This document shows positions 7,435 to 15,496 of a DNA stretch of 64,000 bases, one piece after another. The DNA is taken from assembly GCF_030462585.1 (NCBI RefSeq), contig NZ_JASMRU010000001.1, positions 139,873 through 203,872 on the forward strand. The letters run 5' to 3'. The notes beneath the pieces were generated by a model. That model worked only from the letters and a program-made list of their open reading frames with translations, did no database searches and was not told the DNA's origin. The position numbers were made by a program, and so were the translations under genes. The stretch comes from Pseudomonas sp. CAN1 (GTDB taxonomy: Bacteria; Pseudomonadota; Gammaproteobacteria; Pseudomonadales; Pseudomonadaceae). Numbering within the stretch: position 1 is the stretch's first letter; the number at the start of each line of letters is the position of its first letter.

Positions 7435-9100
7435 TGCGGCCAATCCAGTGCTTGATCACTTCCGAGACCCGTTCCGGGTCGTTCTTCGCCAGCATCTGCA
7501 GATGCTCGATCTGGTGCTCCAGGCCCGAGCCCGGCGCCGGCAGGCGGATTTCCGAGAGCGGGTTCAGCTCGCCGAGCACGTTGAGCCCGCCGACGCTTTC
7601 ACTGCCCAGCGACAGGCGCCGCTCGGCATCCAGCGCCAGCGGGTACTCGCTGCTGCCTTCGGGCAATGCTGCGGTGGCCGTCGGCTGCGCACGCTGGGTC
7701 AGGCTGCGCACGGCCGGGCGTACGCCGAACAGCAGGAACAGCAGCGCGATCAGGCCGAGCACGGTGTAGCGCACCAGCGATTGCAGGGCGCTGCTCTCCC
7801 ACCAGCTGGCGGTGGGCTCTTCCACCGCGGTGGCGGCGAAGGGAAACACGCTGACGGTGATCAGGTCGCCGCGCTGGGCGTTGAAGCCCACGGCGCTCTT
7901 CACCATGGCCTCCAGGTCGGCGCGGGCCTTGTCGGTCCAGCCGCCCTCGGGCGCGGTGGCGGCGTTGATCACCACGGCGACGCTCTGCTGGCGCAGGGCG
8001 AAGGCCGGGTACTTGATGTGGGTGACGCGCTGGTCGAAATCGTTCTGCCGGGTGGTTTCCTGGCGGGTCGAGGTCGCGGCCTTGTTGTCGGTACTGGCGA
8101 CCTTGCCGTTGCCGGGCGGATTGTTGCCCTGAGCATTGTTCTGGCCGTGCTGTTGCGGCGGCTCCGGCGGACGGTTGCTCAGCGAGCCGGGCACGCCGAG
8201 GGCGAGCTGGTCCAGCGTGCTCTCGTTGCGCAGGGATTCGCTGCGCAGGCGCGGCGCTTCGCCGTAGGCCTGCTGGGTCTCTTCCTTCTGGCTGAAGTCG
8301 ATATCGGCGGACACGCTGATGCGGTAGTTGCCCAGGCCGAGCACCGGCGCCAGCACTTCCTCGACGTTGCCCACGGCCTTGCGCTGGTACTCGTCCACCG
8401 CCTGCCAGTTCTGCGAAGGACCACCGGCGCCGCTGATGCCGCGCGATAGCAGCACGCCGTTCTGGTCCACCACGCTGACGTCTTCGGGCTTGAGCTGCGG
8501 CACGCTGCCGGCCACCAGGTTGACGATGGCGCCGACCTGCTCCGGGCTCAGCCGCTGGCCGGGCGCCAGTTGCAGCAGCACCGAGGCCTTGGCCGGGTCA
8601 CGCCGGCCGACCACGAAGGAGTTGCTGTCCTCGCGGGCAACGTGCACCCGCGCCTGCTCGATGCCTTTCAGGCCCATGATGGTGCGGGCCAGCTCGCCTT
8701 CCAGGCTGCGCTTCAGACGCACGTCCTGGAGGAAGTGGCTGGTGCCCAGCGGCTCGTCCTTGTCGAACAGCTCATAGCCGGCCGGCATGGATACCTTCAC
8801 GCCCTTGGCCGCCAGCAGCATGCGGGCGCGCGCCAGGTCTTCCTCGCGCACCAGCACCTGGCCGCTCTGCGGGTGCAGGCGATAGTCGAAGGCTTCGGCG
8901 TCCAGCACCTGCATCACGTCGGCGGCCGGATAGGCTTCGCCGGCGCCATACAGCGGGCGGTAGGCCCCCTGGTCGCGCCACAGGTAGAAGACCACGGCCG
9001 CCGCCAGCAGGGCGGCGCCCAGGGCGATGCCGAGCAGCCCCAGGCGCGGGTCGAGCTTGAGTTTGTCGAGCGGCAGGCGCCCCTTGAGATTCTGCAGCAC
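7412..9100 (-). CDS. fliF: Flagellar MS-ring protein FliF
   Basis: A 562-residue FliF with a first membrane helix at about residues 20-42 (LLGIALGAALLAAAVVFYLW), secretin-like ring-building motifs (SFVVGRRDPAKASVLLQL), a Pro/Asn/Gln-rich linker near residue 315, and a second membrane helix at about 450-470. The C-terminal tail is the FliG-binding segment. FliF builds the base ring around the export gate. It starts 9 bp after fliE. Confidence 0.96.
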   Translation of the reverse strand: MLQNLKGRLPLDKLKLDPRLGLLGIALGAALLAAAVVFYLWRDQGAYRPLYGAGEAYPAADVMQVLDAEAFDYRLHPQSGQVLVREEDLARARMLLAAKGVKVSMPAGYELFDKDEPLGTSHFLQDVRLKRSLEGELARTIMGLKGIEQARVHVAREDSNSFVVGRRDPAKASVLLQLAPGQRLSPEQVGAIVNLVAGSVPQLKPEDVSVVDQNGVLLSRGISGAGGPSQNWQAVDEYQRKAVGNVEEVLAPVLGLGNYRISVSADIDFSQKEETQQAYGEAPRLRSESLRNESTLDQLALGVPGSLSNRPPEPPQQHGQNNAQGNNPPGNGKVASTDNKAATSTRQETTRQNDFDQRVTHIKYPAFALRQQSVAVVINAATAPEGGWTDKARADLEAMVKSAVGFNAQRGDLITVSVFPFAATAVEEPTASWWESSALQSLVRYTVLGLIALLFLLFGVRPAVRSLTQRAQPTATAALPEGSSEYPLALDAERRLSLGSESVGGLNVLGELNPLSEIRLPAPGSGLEHQIEHLQMLAKNDPERVSEVIKHWIGRNDRHEPA

Positions 9101-9109
9101 TGTCAGTCC

Positions 9110-9445
9110 TTACAGCGGCATGCGGATGATTTCGTCGAAGGCGCCGGTGAGCTTGTTGCGCACCTGCAGCAGCGCGGAGAACGACACGCTGGCCTTCTGG
9201 CTCTGGAGCATGGCACCGACCAAGTCTTCGCTCTGGCCGCTGTCCACCGCGGCCATGGCGGCGCTGGACTTGTGCTGTTCGGCGTCCACCGAGCGCAGCG
9301 TCTGCTCGAAGCTGGCGCCGATGCCCTGCGCTGGCGCCTGATCGGCAAGCTGCGCGGCGGGCCGCACGGCCGGGCCGCTGGCGAGGTCGGCGTAACGGTT
9401 CATCCGGTCCAGCATGTCCTGCTGCACCTGCATGATCGAACTCAT
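9110..9445 (-). CDS. fliE: Flagellar hook-basal body protein FliE
   Basis: A 111-residue FliE beginning MSSIMQVQQDML and ending in the conserved block FSALLQVRNKLTGAFDEIIR. FliE joins the MS ring to the rod and is the first substrate exported. The ATG at 9445 has AGGAG at a good distance (CCAGGAGACTTCC); the longer open frame to 9496 is an overlap with lafK. It follows lafK by 22 bp, so both are probably on one transcript. Confidence 0.94.
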   Translation of the reverse strand: MSSIMQVQQDMLDRMNRYADLASGPAVRPAAQLADQAPAQGIGASFEQTLRSVDAEQHKSSAAMAAVDSGQSEDLVGAMLQSQKASVSFSALLQVRNKLTGAFDEIIRMPL

Positions 9446-9467
9446 GGAAGTCTCCTGGGGAAACGAA

Positions 9468-10868
9468 TCAGAACTGCACCTGCACGCCCTGCTCACGCAT
9501 CGCGTTGAGCCGGTAGCGCAGCGCGCGGGTAGTCATGCCCAGGCTTTCGGCGGCCTTGGTCTTGTGCCCGCCGAAACGGCGGATGGTGTCGATGACGTGC
9601 TGGTACTCGGCGAGTTTGCCGCTGGCGCGCAGGGCGGCGCGGCCGCCTTCGGCCGCCAGCGGGATCACCGCGGCAACGGTACCGGCAGGTGCAGCCGGGG
9701 TAGCCAGGCCGAGGTCGCGGGGCTGGATGAACAAGCCGTTGCGCAGCACCAGGGCGCGTTGCAGGGTGTTCTCCAGTTCGCGCACGTTGCCCGGCCAGTC
9801 GTGCTGCAGCAGCGCGCGGCTGGCGGCTTCGGTGAGCAGGTCGTGCTCGGCGTCCTGCGGGGCGTACTGGCGGATGAAGCGGCGCGCCAGCGGCAACACG
9901 TCTTCCTTGCGCTCGCGCAGCGGCGAGATGTGCAGCGGCAGCACGTCGAGGCGGAACATCAGGTCGGCGCGGAAGCGCCCGGCGCTGACTTCGGCCTGCA
10001 GGTCGCGGTTGGTGGCGGCGATGATGCGCACGTCCAGTTCAATTTCGCGGCGGCCGCCCAGGCGCTCCACGCGCTGTTCCTGCAGCACGCGCAGCAGCTT
10101 GGCCTGCAGCGCCAGCGGCAGCTCGCCGATTTCGTCCAGCAGCAGGGTGCCGCCGTTGGCCAGTTCGAACTTGCCCGGCTGGGCGGTCACCGCGCCGGTG
10201 AAGGCGCCGCGTTCGTGGCCGAAGAGGATGGATTCGAGCATCGCCTCGGGAATCGCCGCGCAGTTCACCGCAATGAAGGGCGCGTCCGGGCTGGCGATGC
10301 CGTGGATGTAGCGGGCCAGCAGTTCCTTGCCGGTGCCGGTCTCGCCGGTGACCAGGATCGGCGCGCGGGTCTGTGCCACGCGTTGCGCCATGGCCAGCAG
10401 GCGCCGGCCGGCCTGGGAACGCGAGACGAACAGCTCCTGGGCGGCGCTGGAGGCTTCCTGGCGGCGCAGCAGCGCGGCCAGCTGACCGGCGCCGAAGGGC
10501 GACAGCAGGTAGTCGACGCAGCCGAGGTCGAGCAGGGTGGCGGCCTTGTCCTGCTCTTCGTAACCGACGATGGGCACCACGTCGCGCTCGCGGCCGTCGC
10601 TGAGCAGCGCGCCGACCTGTGCATAAAGGTCAGGGGCGGGGAAGGCGCCGGCGAGGATGAACAGCAGGCCGGCGTCGCTGCGCGCACGGGCCAGTTCGGC
10701 GAAGCCGGAGAAGCGTTCGACGCGGCAGCCTTCGGCCAGCAGCGTCTGCAAGAGGACGGCGTGAGCGGCGTCCGAGGACGGCCCGATGATCGCAACTTTT
10801 TTCTGCGCCGGCCGCTCTTCGAGCAGCGTTTCACATAATTGATCGATCGACTGGCTTAAACTGTTCAC
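9468..10868 (-). CDS. lafK: LafK-like sigma-54-dependent flagellar activator
   Basis: A 466-residue bacterial enhancer-binding protein. Residues 1-140 form a FleQ-like degenerate receiver domain without a clear phospho-acceptor. The AAA+ domain follows, with Walker A GETGTGKE at about 175-182 and the sigma-54 contact loop GAFTGA at about 221-226. The C-terminus is a Fis-type helix-turn-helix ([20 protein letters not shown]). The start is a GTG at 10868 with GGAAAG just upstream; in-frame codons up to 10967 lack a ribosome site. Placement directly upstream of fliEFGHIJ is the lateral-flagellar arrangement, where LafK activates class II genes. A FleQ-like name is the alternative. Confidence 0.8.
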   Translation of the reverse strand: MNSLSQSIDQLCETLLEERPAQKKVAIIGPSSDAAHAVLLQTLLAEGCRVERFSGFAELARARSDAGLLFILAGAFPAPDLYAQVGALLSDGRERDVVPIVGYEEQDKAATLLDLGCVDYLLSPFGAGQLAALLRRQEASSAAQELFVSRSQAGRRLLAMAQRVAQTRAPILVTGETGTGKELLARYIHGIASPDAPFIAVNCAAIPEAMLESILFGHERGAFTGAVTAQPGKFELANGGTLLLDEIGELPLALQAKLLRVLQEQRVERLGGRREIELDVRIIAATNRDLQAEVSAGRFRADLMFRLDVLPLHISPLRERKEDVLPLARRFIRQYAPQDAEHDLLTEAASRALLQHDWPGNVRELENTLQRALVLRNGLFIQPRDLGLATPAAPAGTVAAVIPLAAEGGRAALRASGKLAEYQHVIDTIRRFGGHKTKAAESLGMTTRALRYRLNAMREQGVQVQF

Positions 10869-11140
10869 CGAAACTTTCCATTCGCTAGTGCGTTCGCAGC
10901 CGCGGTATTCGTTCAACGCCAGCATCGACCGAAAATCTGTTCGGCGACTGCGGAACTTAATTACCAAATGGCTATCTCACGGGTGGCATCACAGCAACTT
11001 CGCCACACTCGAAGTCCCTGCAACTTGTAACTAACCCGCCCACACTAACAAGTGCCAACACTACGCCATAGCTCCCCGCCGATTAATTAAGATCAATAGA
11101 CAAAAAGTTCCGTCAAAAACAGCATTTGATATCTATTGAT

Positions 11141-11209
11141 TTAATCGGGCGAGCTCAGATCGCTATCATTGCGCCACGTCAGCAGCCTGTGACGCAGCAG
11201 TCACAGGCT
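11141..11209 (+). promoter_or_regulatory. Candidate promoter and leader hairpin of the fliM operon
   Basis: The 10869-11320 intergenic stretch is AT-rich compared with its surroundings. It holds a possible -35 TTAATC (11141-11146), a 17-bp spacer and -10 TATCAT (11164-11169) on the plus strand. Just downstream, AGCCTGTGAC and GTCACAGGCT (11184-11209) form a perfect 10-bp inverted repeat with a 6-base loop, either an operator or an mRNA leader hairpin. No GG-N10-GC sigma-54 site was found for either divergent unit. Confidence 0.4.
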
Positions 11210-11320
11210 TCCTGAAAGACAGAGCATGCCGCGAGCAAGGATCAGCCGAACCCGGCGGTCACGACACTTCCCGTGTCCTTGGGCAGATGGCAGATCGAAC
11301 CTGGAAGTACGACGCTGAGC

Positions 11321-12160
11321 ATGACTGGCAAATCAAAAGTCCACCATGGCGTGCCCGCCGACAGTCTGATTCGACTGAAACCGCAGAAACTCGGCCGGCA
11401 TTATCACAAGATTCCGCAGTACATCAAAGAGATCTCCGGAAAGTATCCGCGGATCATCAGCGATTATTTCCTGCGGCATTATCGAATCAATCTCGAACTG
11501 GATAACCTGAGTATTCACGAGGAACTTCCCCGTGAACTCGAATGCTTATTCGATTCGCCCCTGGGCAAGTTCGGTTTCGCCATGGACCGCGCCCTGCTCA
11601 CCGAAGTCATCGAGTGCTATTACGGCGGTACCGTGGTCGCCCAGCGCGACACGCCGCCGATCAGCAGCTCCGAGCAGCGCATGCTCGATCGCCTCGGCCT
11701 GGACGTGATCGACCTGTTCGGCCGCGCCCTGCTGATGGGCGAATCGGTCGGCCGTCTGCAGCAGATCGACCCCACCTATGAAGAGGTGCAGTGGGAGTAC
11801 GTTGCCGAATTCAGCTATGTCAGCCACCTGACCGGCGAGCGCTCCTCGCTCTACCTCTACCTGGACAACCCGCTGGCGGACGAGCTGACCCGCCGCCTCG
11901 CCGGCCCGCCACCGCCGCGCCTGACCGGCAACCCGATCGAGCACATCAAGCACCTGCCGCTGCGCCTGGACTGCGTGGTCGCCGCCGCGCGCCTGCCGCT
12001 GTCGCAGGTGCTGGCCCTGGAGCCGGGCGACGTGCTGACGATCCGCCCGCTGGAGCGCGTCGACGTACGGGTCAACCAGCAGAAGCTGTTCCGCGGCGCC
12101 ATCTTCGAAGACGACGGCACCCTCTTCCTCTCCTCCCTGGAAAGCGTGAAAAACCCATGA
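11321..12160 (+). CDS. fliM: Flagellar motor switch protein FliM, lateral type, lacking the CheY-binding peptide
   Basis: A 279-residue FliM-like protein, shorter than the usual 320-330. The middle domain and the C-terminal SpoA domain (LEPGDVLTIRPLERVDVRVN) are present. The N-terminus starts MTGKSKVHHGVPADSLIRL and has no LSQDEIDALL-like peptide, which in polar-type FliM binds phospho-CheY. The ATG at 11321 has GGAAG 13 bases upstream; an in-frame GTG at 11273 adds 16 residues but still no CheY motif. The stop overlaps the fliN ATG. The motor may therefore not respond to CheY in the standard way (inference). Confidence 0.85.
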   Translation: MTGKSKVHHGVPADSLIRLKPQKLGRHYHKIPQYIKEISGKYPRIISDYFLRHYRINLELDNLSIHEELPRELECLFDSPLGKFGFAMDRALLTEVIECYYGGTVVAQRDTPPISSSEQRMLDRLGLDVIDLFGRALLMGESVGRLQQIDPTYEEVQWEYVAEFSYVSHLTGERSSLYLYLDNPLADELTRRLAGPPPPRLTGNPIEHIKHLPLRLDCVVAAARLPLSQVLALEPGDVLTIRPLERVDVRVNQQKLFRGAIFEDDGTLFLSSLESVKNP

Positions 12161-12528
12161 CCGGTTCTCTCTCCGACTCCGAGTTCGAGTCGCTGATCAA
12201 CGACGGCGACCTGGGCCTCACCCAGGACGTCACCGACCTCCCCGCCGAACCCGTGCGCGCACCGCTGCCGCAGCAGGACCTGGCCTTCTTCGGCAAGATT
12301 CCGGTGAACGTCACCCTGGAAGTCGCCTCGGTGGAAATCTCGCTGAAGGAGCTGATGGACGTCGACGCCAACAGCGTGATCATCCTCGACAAGCTCGCCG
12401 GCGAGCCGCTCGACGTGAAGGTCAACGGTGCGCTGTTCGCCAAGGCCGAGGTGGTCGTGATGAACGGCAACTACGGCCTGCGCGTGCTCGAACTGTGCGG
12501 CGCCAGCCTCGACGCCTTGACTGCGTGA
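12157..12528 (+). CDS. fliN: Flagellar motor switch protein FliN
   Basis: A 123-residue FliN. After a short acidic N-terminal region comes the SpoA domain: IPVNVTLEVASVEISLKEL, then a LAGEPLDVKVNG strand pair and the ending VMNGNYGLRVLEL. FliN forms the lower C-ring and docks FliH/FliI cargo. The ATG overlaps the fliM stop (ATGA), and its own stop shares a base with the fliP ATG (TGATG). Confidence 0.94.
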   Translation: MTGSLSDSEFESLINDGDLGLTQDVTDLPAEPVRAPLPQQDLAFFGKIPVNVTLEVASVEISLKELMDVDANSVIILDKLAGEPLDVKVNGALFAKAEVVVMNGNYGLRVLELCGASLDALTA

Positions 12529-13280
12529 TGCTGCCGCGCTGCCTGGCCACGCTTGGCCTGCTCATCGCCGCGCTTTGTCCGCTCTACGCGCAGGCGGCCG
12601 GCGGCGAGGTCACGCTGTTCAACCTGCACGACACGGCGGACGGCCAGGCCTTCAGCGTCAAGCTGCAGATTCTCATCGTCATGACCCTGCTGGGCTTCCT
12701 CCCGGCGATGCTCATGCTGATGACCTGCTTCACCCGCTTCATCATCGTGCTGGCGATCCTCCGCCAGGCCATCGGCCTGCAGCAGAGCCCGCCGAACAAC
12801 GTGCTGGTGGGCATCGCCCTGGTGATGACCCTGCTGGTCATGCGCCCGGTCTGGCAGGACATCTACAGCAACGCCTACCAGCCCTTCGAGGCCGACCAGA
12901 TCAGCCTGGAAGACGGCCTGGGCCGCGCCAAGCAGACCCTCAGCCACTTCATGCTCGCGCAGACCAACCGCACCTCGCTGGAAACCATGGTCAGCCTGGC
13001 CGGCGAGACAGTGCCGGAGAACCTCGACGACCTGGACTTCTCCCTGCTGCTGCCGTCGTTCGTGCTCAGCGAGCTGAAGACCGCGTTCCAGCTGGGCTTC
13101 ATGATCTTCATCCCGTTCCTGGTGATCGATCTGGTGGTGGCCAGCGTGCTGATGGCGATGGGCATGATGATGCTCTCGCCGATGATGATCTCGCTGCCGT
13201 TCAAGCTGATGATCTTCGTGCTGGTGGACGGCTGGGCCCTGATGATGGGCACGCTGACCAGCAGCGTGCAGCCTTTCTAG
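12528..13280 (+). CDS. fliP: Flagellar export gate protein FliP
   Basis: A 250-residue FliP with a cleavable signal-like N-terminus (hydrophobic to about residue 24, then AQAAGG) and four membrane segments. Signature stretches are TCFTRFIIVLAILRQAIG near residue 66 and DLVVASVLMAMGMMMLSP near 205. Five FliP subunits with FliQ and FliR make the export channel. The ATG overlaps the fliN stop. FliO, which assists FliP assembly in polar systems, is not encoded between fliN and fliP; lateral clusters also lack it. Confidence 0.96.
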   Translation: MLPRCLATLGLLIAALCPLYAQAAGGEVTLFNLHDTADGQAFSVKLQILIVMTLLGFLPAMLMLMTCFTRFIIVLAILRQAIGLQQSPPNNVLVGIALVMTLLVMRPVWQDIYSNAYQPFEADQISLEDGLGRAKQTLSHFMLAQTNRTSLETMVSLAGETVPENLDDLDFSLLLPSFVLSELKTAFQLGFMIFIPFLVIDLVVASVLMAMGMMMLSPMMISLPFKLMIFVLVDGWALMMGTLTSSVQPF

Positions 13281-13290
13281 GAACCCTGCG

Positions 13291-13563
13291 ATGCTCACTC
13301 CGGAAAGCGCCGTCGACATCGTCTCCAACGCCGTGCACATCACCGCGCTGATCGTCTGCGTGCTGATCGTGCCGAGCCTGATCGGCGGCCTGCTGGTGAG
13401 CATTTTCCAGGCGGCCACGCAGATCAACGAGCAGATGCTCAGCTTCCTGCCGCGCCTGCTGATCACCCTCGGCATGCTGGTGTTCGCCGGCCACTGGATA
13501 CTGCGCACACTCTCGGAGCTGTTCATCGAATCGTTCCACCAGGCGGGCCGCCTGGTCGGCTGA
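13291..13563 (+). CDS. fliQ: Flagellar export gate protein FliQ
   Basis: A 90-residue protein with two membrane helices (residues about 17-37 and 55-75) and the FliQ pattern IGGLLVSIFQAATQINEQ followed by the FLPRLL turn. FliQ packs around the FliP-FliR core of the export channel. It is 10 bp after fliP and 4 bp before fliR. Confidence 0.95.
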   Translation: MLTPESAVDIVSNAVHITALIVCVLIVPSLIGGLLVSIFQAATQINEQMLSFLPRLLITLGMLVFAGHWILRTLSELFIESFHQAGRLVG

Positions 13564-13567
13564 TGCC

Positions 13568-14368
13568 ATGCAGCAAGGCGCATCCATCCTGCAGGCCTTC
13601 GACACCCTGCAAACGCTGCAGGCCTGGTGGTGGCCCTTCTGCCGGATCATGGCGGTGTTCGCTCTGGCGCCGATCTTCAGCCACAAGGCGATCCCCATGC
13701 GCCTGCGCATCCTCCTCGGCCTGGCCCTGACCGTCGCCCTGGGCGCCGCGCTGCCGCGCCCGCCGGCCATCGATCCGCTGTCCGCGCAGGGCCTGCTGGT
13801 GGCGCTGGAGCAGATCGCCTTCGGCCTGATGCTGGGCCTTGCGCTGATGCTGGTGTTCACCGTGTTCACTCTGGTCGGCGAGGTGATTTCCAGCCAGCTG
13901 GGCCTGAGCATGGCGGTGTACAACGACCCCATGAACGGCGTGTCGTCGTCCTCGATCTTCTACCAGCTGTACTTCATCCTGCTGGTGTTCCTGTTCCTCT
14001 CCCTCGACGGCCACCTGCTGGTGGTGAGCATCCTCTACCAGAGCTTCGTCTACTGGCCGGTGGGCAGCGGCCTGCATTACCTGGGGCTGGAATCGGTGGT
14101 CGGCAGCCTCGCCTGGGTGCTCTCCGCCGCCGTGCTGATCACCCTGCCGGTGGTGTTCTGCATGACCCTGGTGCAGTTCTGCTTCGGCCTGCTCAACCGC
14201 ATCTCCCCAGCGCTGAACCTGTTCTCCCTGGGCTTTCCCATGGCGATCATCGCGGGTCTTGCGTGCATCTGGTTGACCCTGCCGGACATCCCCGAGAACT
14301 ACCTGAAGCTCACCCGCCAGCTGCTCGACGCCATCGGCGTGATCTTCCGCGAGGGGCACCATGGCTGA
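13568..14368 (+). CDS. fliR: Flagellar export gate protein FliR
   Basis: A 266-residue polytopic membrane protein of the FliR/SctT family. The sequence has the conserved early motif FCRIMAVFALAPIFSHKAIP, the GEVISSQLGLSMA segment and a C-terminal LFSLGFPMAIIAG helix. One FliR caps the FliP pentamer and contacts FlhB. The stop lies inside the first codons of flhB (8-bp overlap), so the two are coupled. Confidence 0.95.
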   Translation: MQQGASILQAFDTLQTLQAWWWPFCRIMAVFALAPIFSHKAIPMRLRILLGLALTVALGAALPRPPAIDPLSAQGLLVALEQIAFGLMLGLALMLVFTVFTLVGEVISSQLGLSMAVYNDPMNGVSSSSIFYQLYFILLVFLFLSLDGHLLVVSILYQSFVYWPVGSGLHYLGLESVVGSLAWVLSAAVLITLPVVFCMTLVQFCFGLLNRISPALNLFSLGFPMAIIAGLACIWLTLPDIPENYLKLTRQLLDAIGVIFREGHHG

Positions 14369-15494
14369 ACAGCACAGCGCCCAGGAAAAAACCGAAGAGG
14401 CCTCCCAGCAGAAACTGAAAAAGAGCCGCGAGGATGGCCAGGTCAGCCGCTCCAAGGACCTCTCCACCACCCTCTCGCTGCTGGCCACGCTCATCGCCCT
14501 GAAGTTCTGCGTGGAGCATTTCTACGATGGCATCCGCCAGGGCTTCGCGCTGTCCTTCATCGACCTCAGGCACAGCGAGATCGGCCTGGACGACCTGCCG
14601 CTGGTGCTCGGCCACCATCTGGTGCTGTTCATCACCACCCTGCTGCCGCTGCTGGTCACGCCGCTGCTGGTGGTGCTGTTCTCGATGATCCCCGGCGGCT
14701 GGATCTTCTCCAGCAAGAACTTCATGCCCAGGCTGTCCAAGCTCAACCCCATCACCGGGCTCGGACGCATCTTCTCGCTGCAGAACTGGACCGAGCTGGC
14801 CAAGTCACTGCTGAAGATCGCCGTGCTGATCCTCGTCGCCCTCTACCAACTGCACGGCGCCCTGCCCGGCCTGCTGGCACTGCAGCGCAGCAACGTGCAC
14901 AGCGCCATCGCCGCCGCCTTCGGCACCTTCTACGACATCACCCTGGCGCTGCTGGTGGTGTTCATCCTGTTCTCGGTCATCGACATCCCGATCCAGTACT
15001 TCTTCTTCAAGAAGAAGCTGCGCATGACCAAGCAGGAGCGCAAGGAAGAGCACAAGAATCAGGAAGGCCGCCCGGAAGTGAAGGCGCGCATCCGCCAGAT
15101 GCAGCGCCAGCTGGTGCACCGGCAGATCAGCAAGAGCATCAAGACCGCCGACGTGGTGATAGTGAACCCGGTGCATTTTGCCGTGGCGCTGCGCTACGAC
15201 CCGAAGAAGGCCCAGGCGCCCTACGTGGTCGCCAAGGGCCTGGACGAGACCGCGCTGTACATCCGCAAGCTGGCCAGGGCTCACGAGCTGGAGGTGATCG
15301 AGCTGCCGCCACTGGCCCGCGCCATCTACGCCACCACCCAGGTGAACCAGCAGATTCCCGCGCAGCTGTACAAGGCCGTGGCCCACGTCCTCACCTACAT
15401 CCTCCAGCTCAAGGCCTGGCGCTCCGGGCGCCGTGAACGGCCGGAGCTGATACGCAACGTCCCCATTCCCGAAGAACTGCTGAACAGAGTCTGA
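14361..15494 (+). CDS. flhB: Flagellar export switch protein FlhB with NPVH in place of NPTH
   Basis: A 377-residue FlhB: a charged N-terminus (QEKTEEASQQKLKKSREDGQ, the family start signature), four membrane helices, then a cytoplasmic domain. The autocleavage loop reads N269-P270-V271-H272 instead of the usual NPTH. Asn and Pro, which carry the cleavage chemistry, are kept; Thr is replaced by Val. FlhB sets substrate specificity and switches from rod/hook to filament export after cleavage, with FliK. It overlaps fliR and is 2 bp before flhA. Confidence 0.95.
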   Translation: MAEQHSAQEKTEEASQQKLKKSREDGQVSRSKDLSTTLSLLATLIALKFCVEHFYDGIRQGFALSFIDLRHSEIGLDDLPLVLGHHLVLFITTLLPLLVTPLLVVLFSMIPGGWIFSSKNFMPRLSKLNPITGLGRIFSLQNWTELAKSLLKIAVLILVALYQLHGALPGLLALQRSNVHSAIAAAFGTFYDITLALLVVFILFSVIDIPIQYFFFKKKLRMTKQERKEEHKNQEGRPEVKARIRQMQRQLVHRQISKSIKTADVVIVNPVHFAVALRYDPKKAQAPYVVAKGLDETALYIRKLARAHELEVIELPPLARAIYATTQVNQQIPAQLYKAVAHVLTYILQLKAWRSGRRERPELIRNVPIPEELLNRV

Positions 15495-15496
15495 CC

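Noticed and set aside
11273..11320. GTG at 11273 as fliM start
   Set aside because: No ribosome-binding sequence precedes it and the added residues match no FliM feature; ATG at 11321 has GGAAG upstream.
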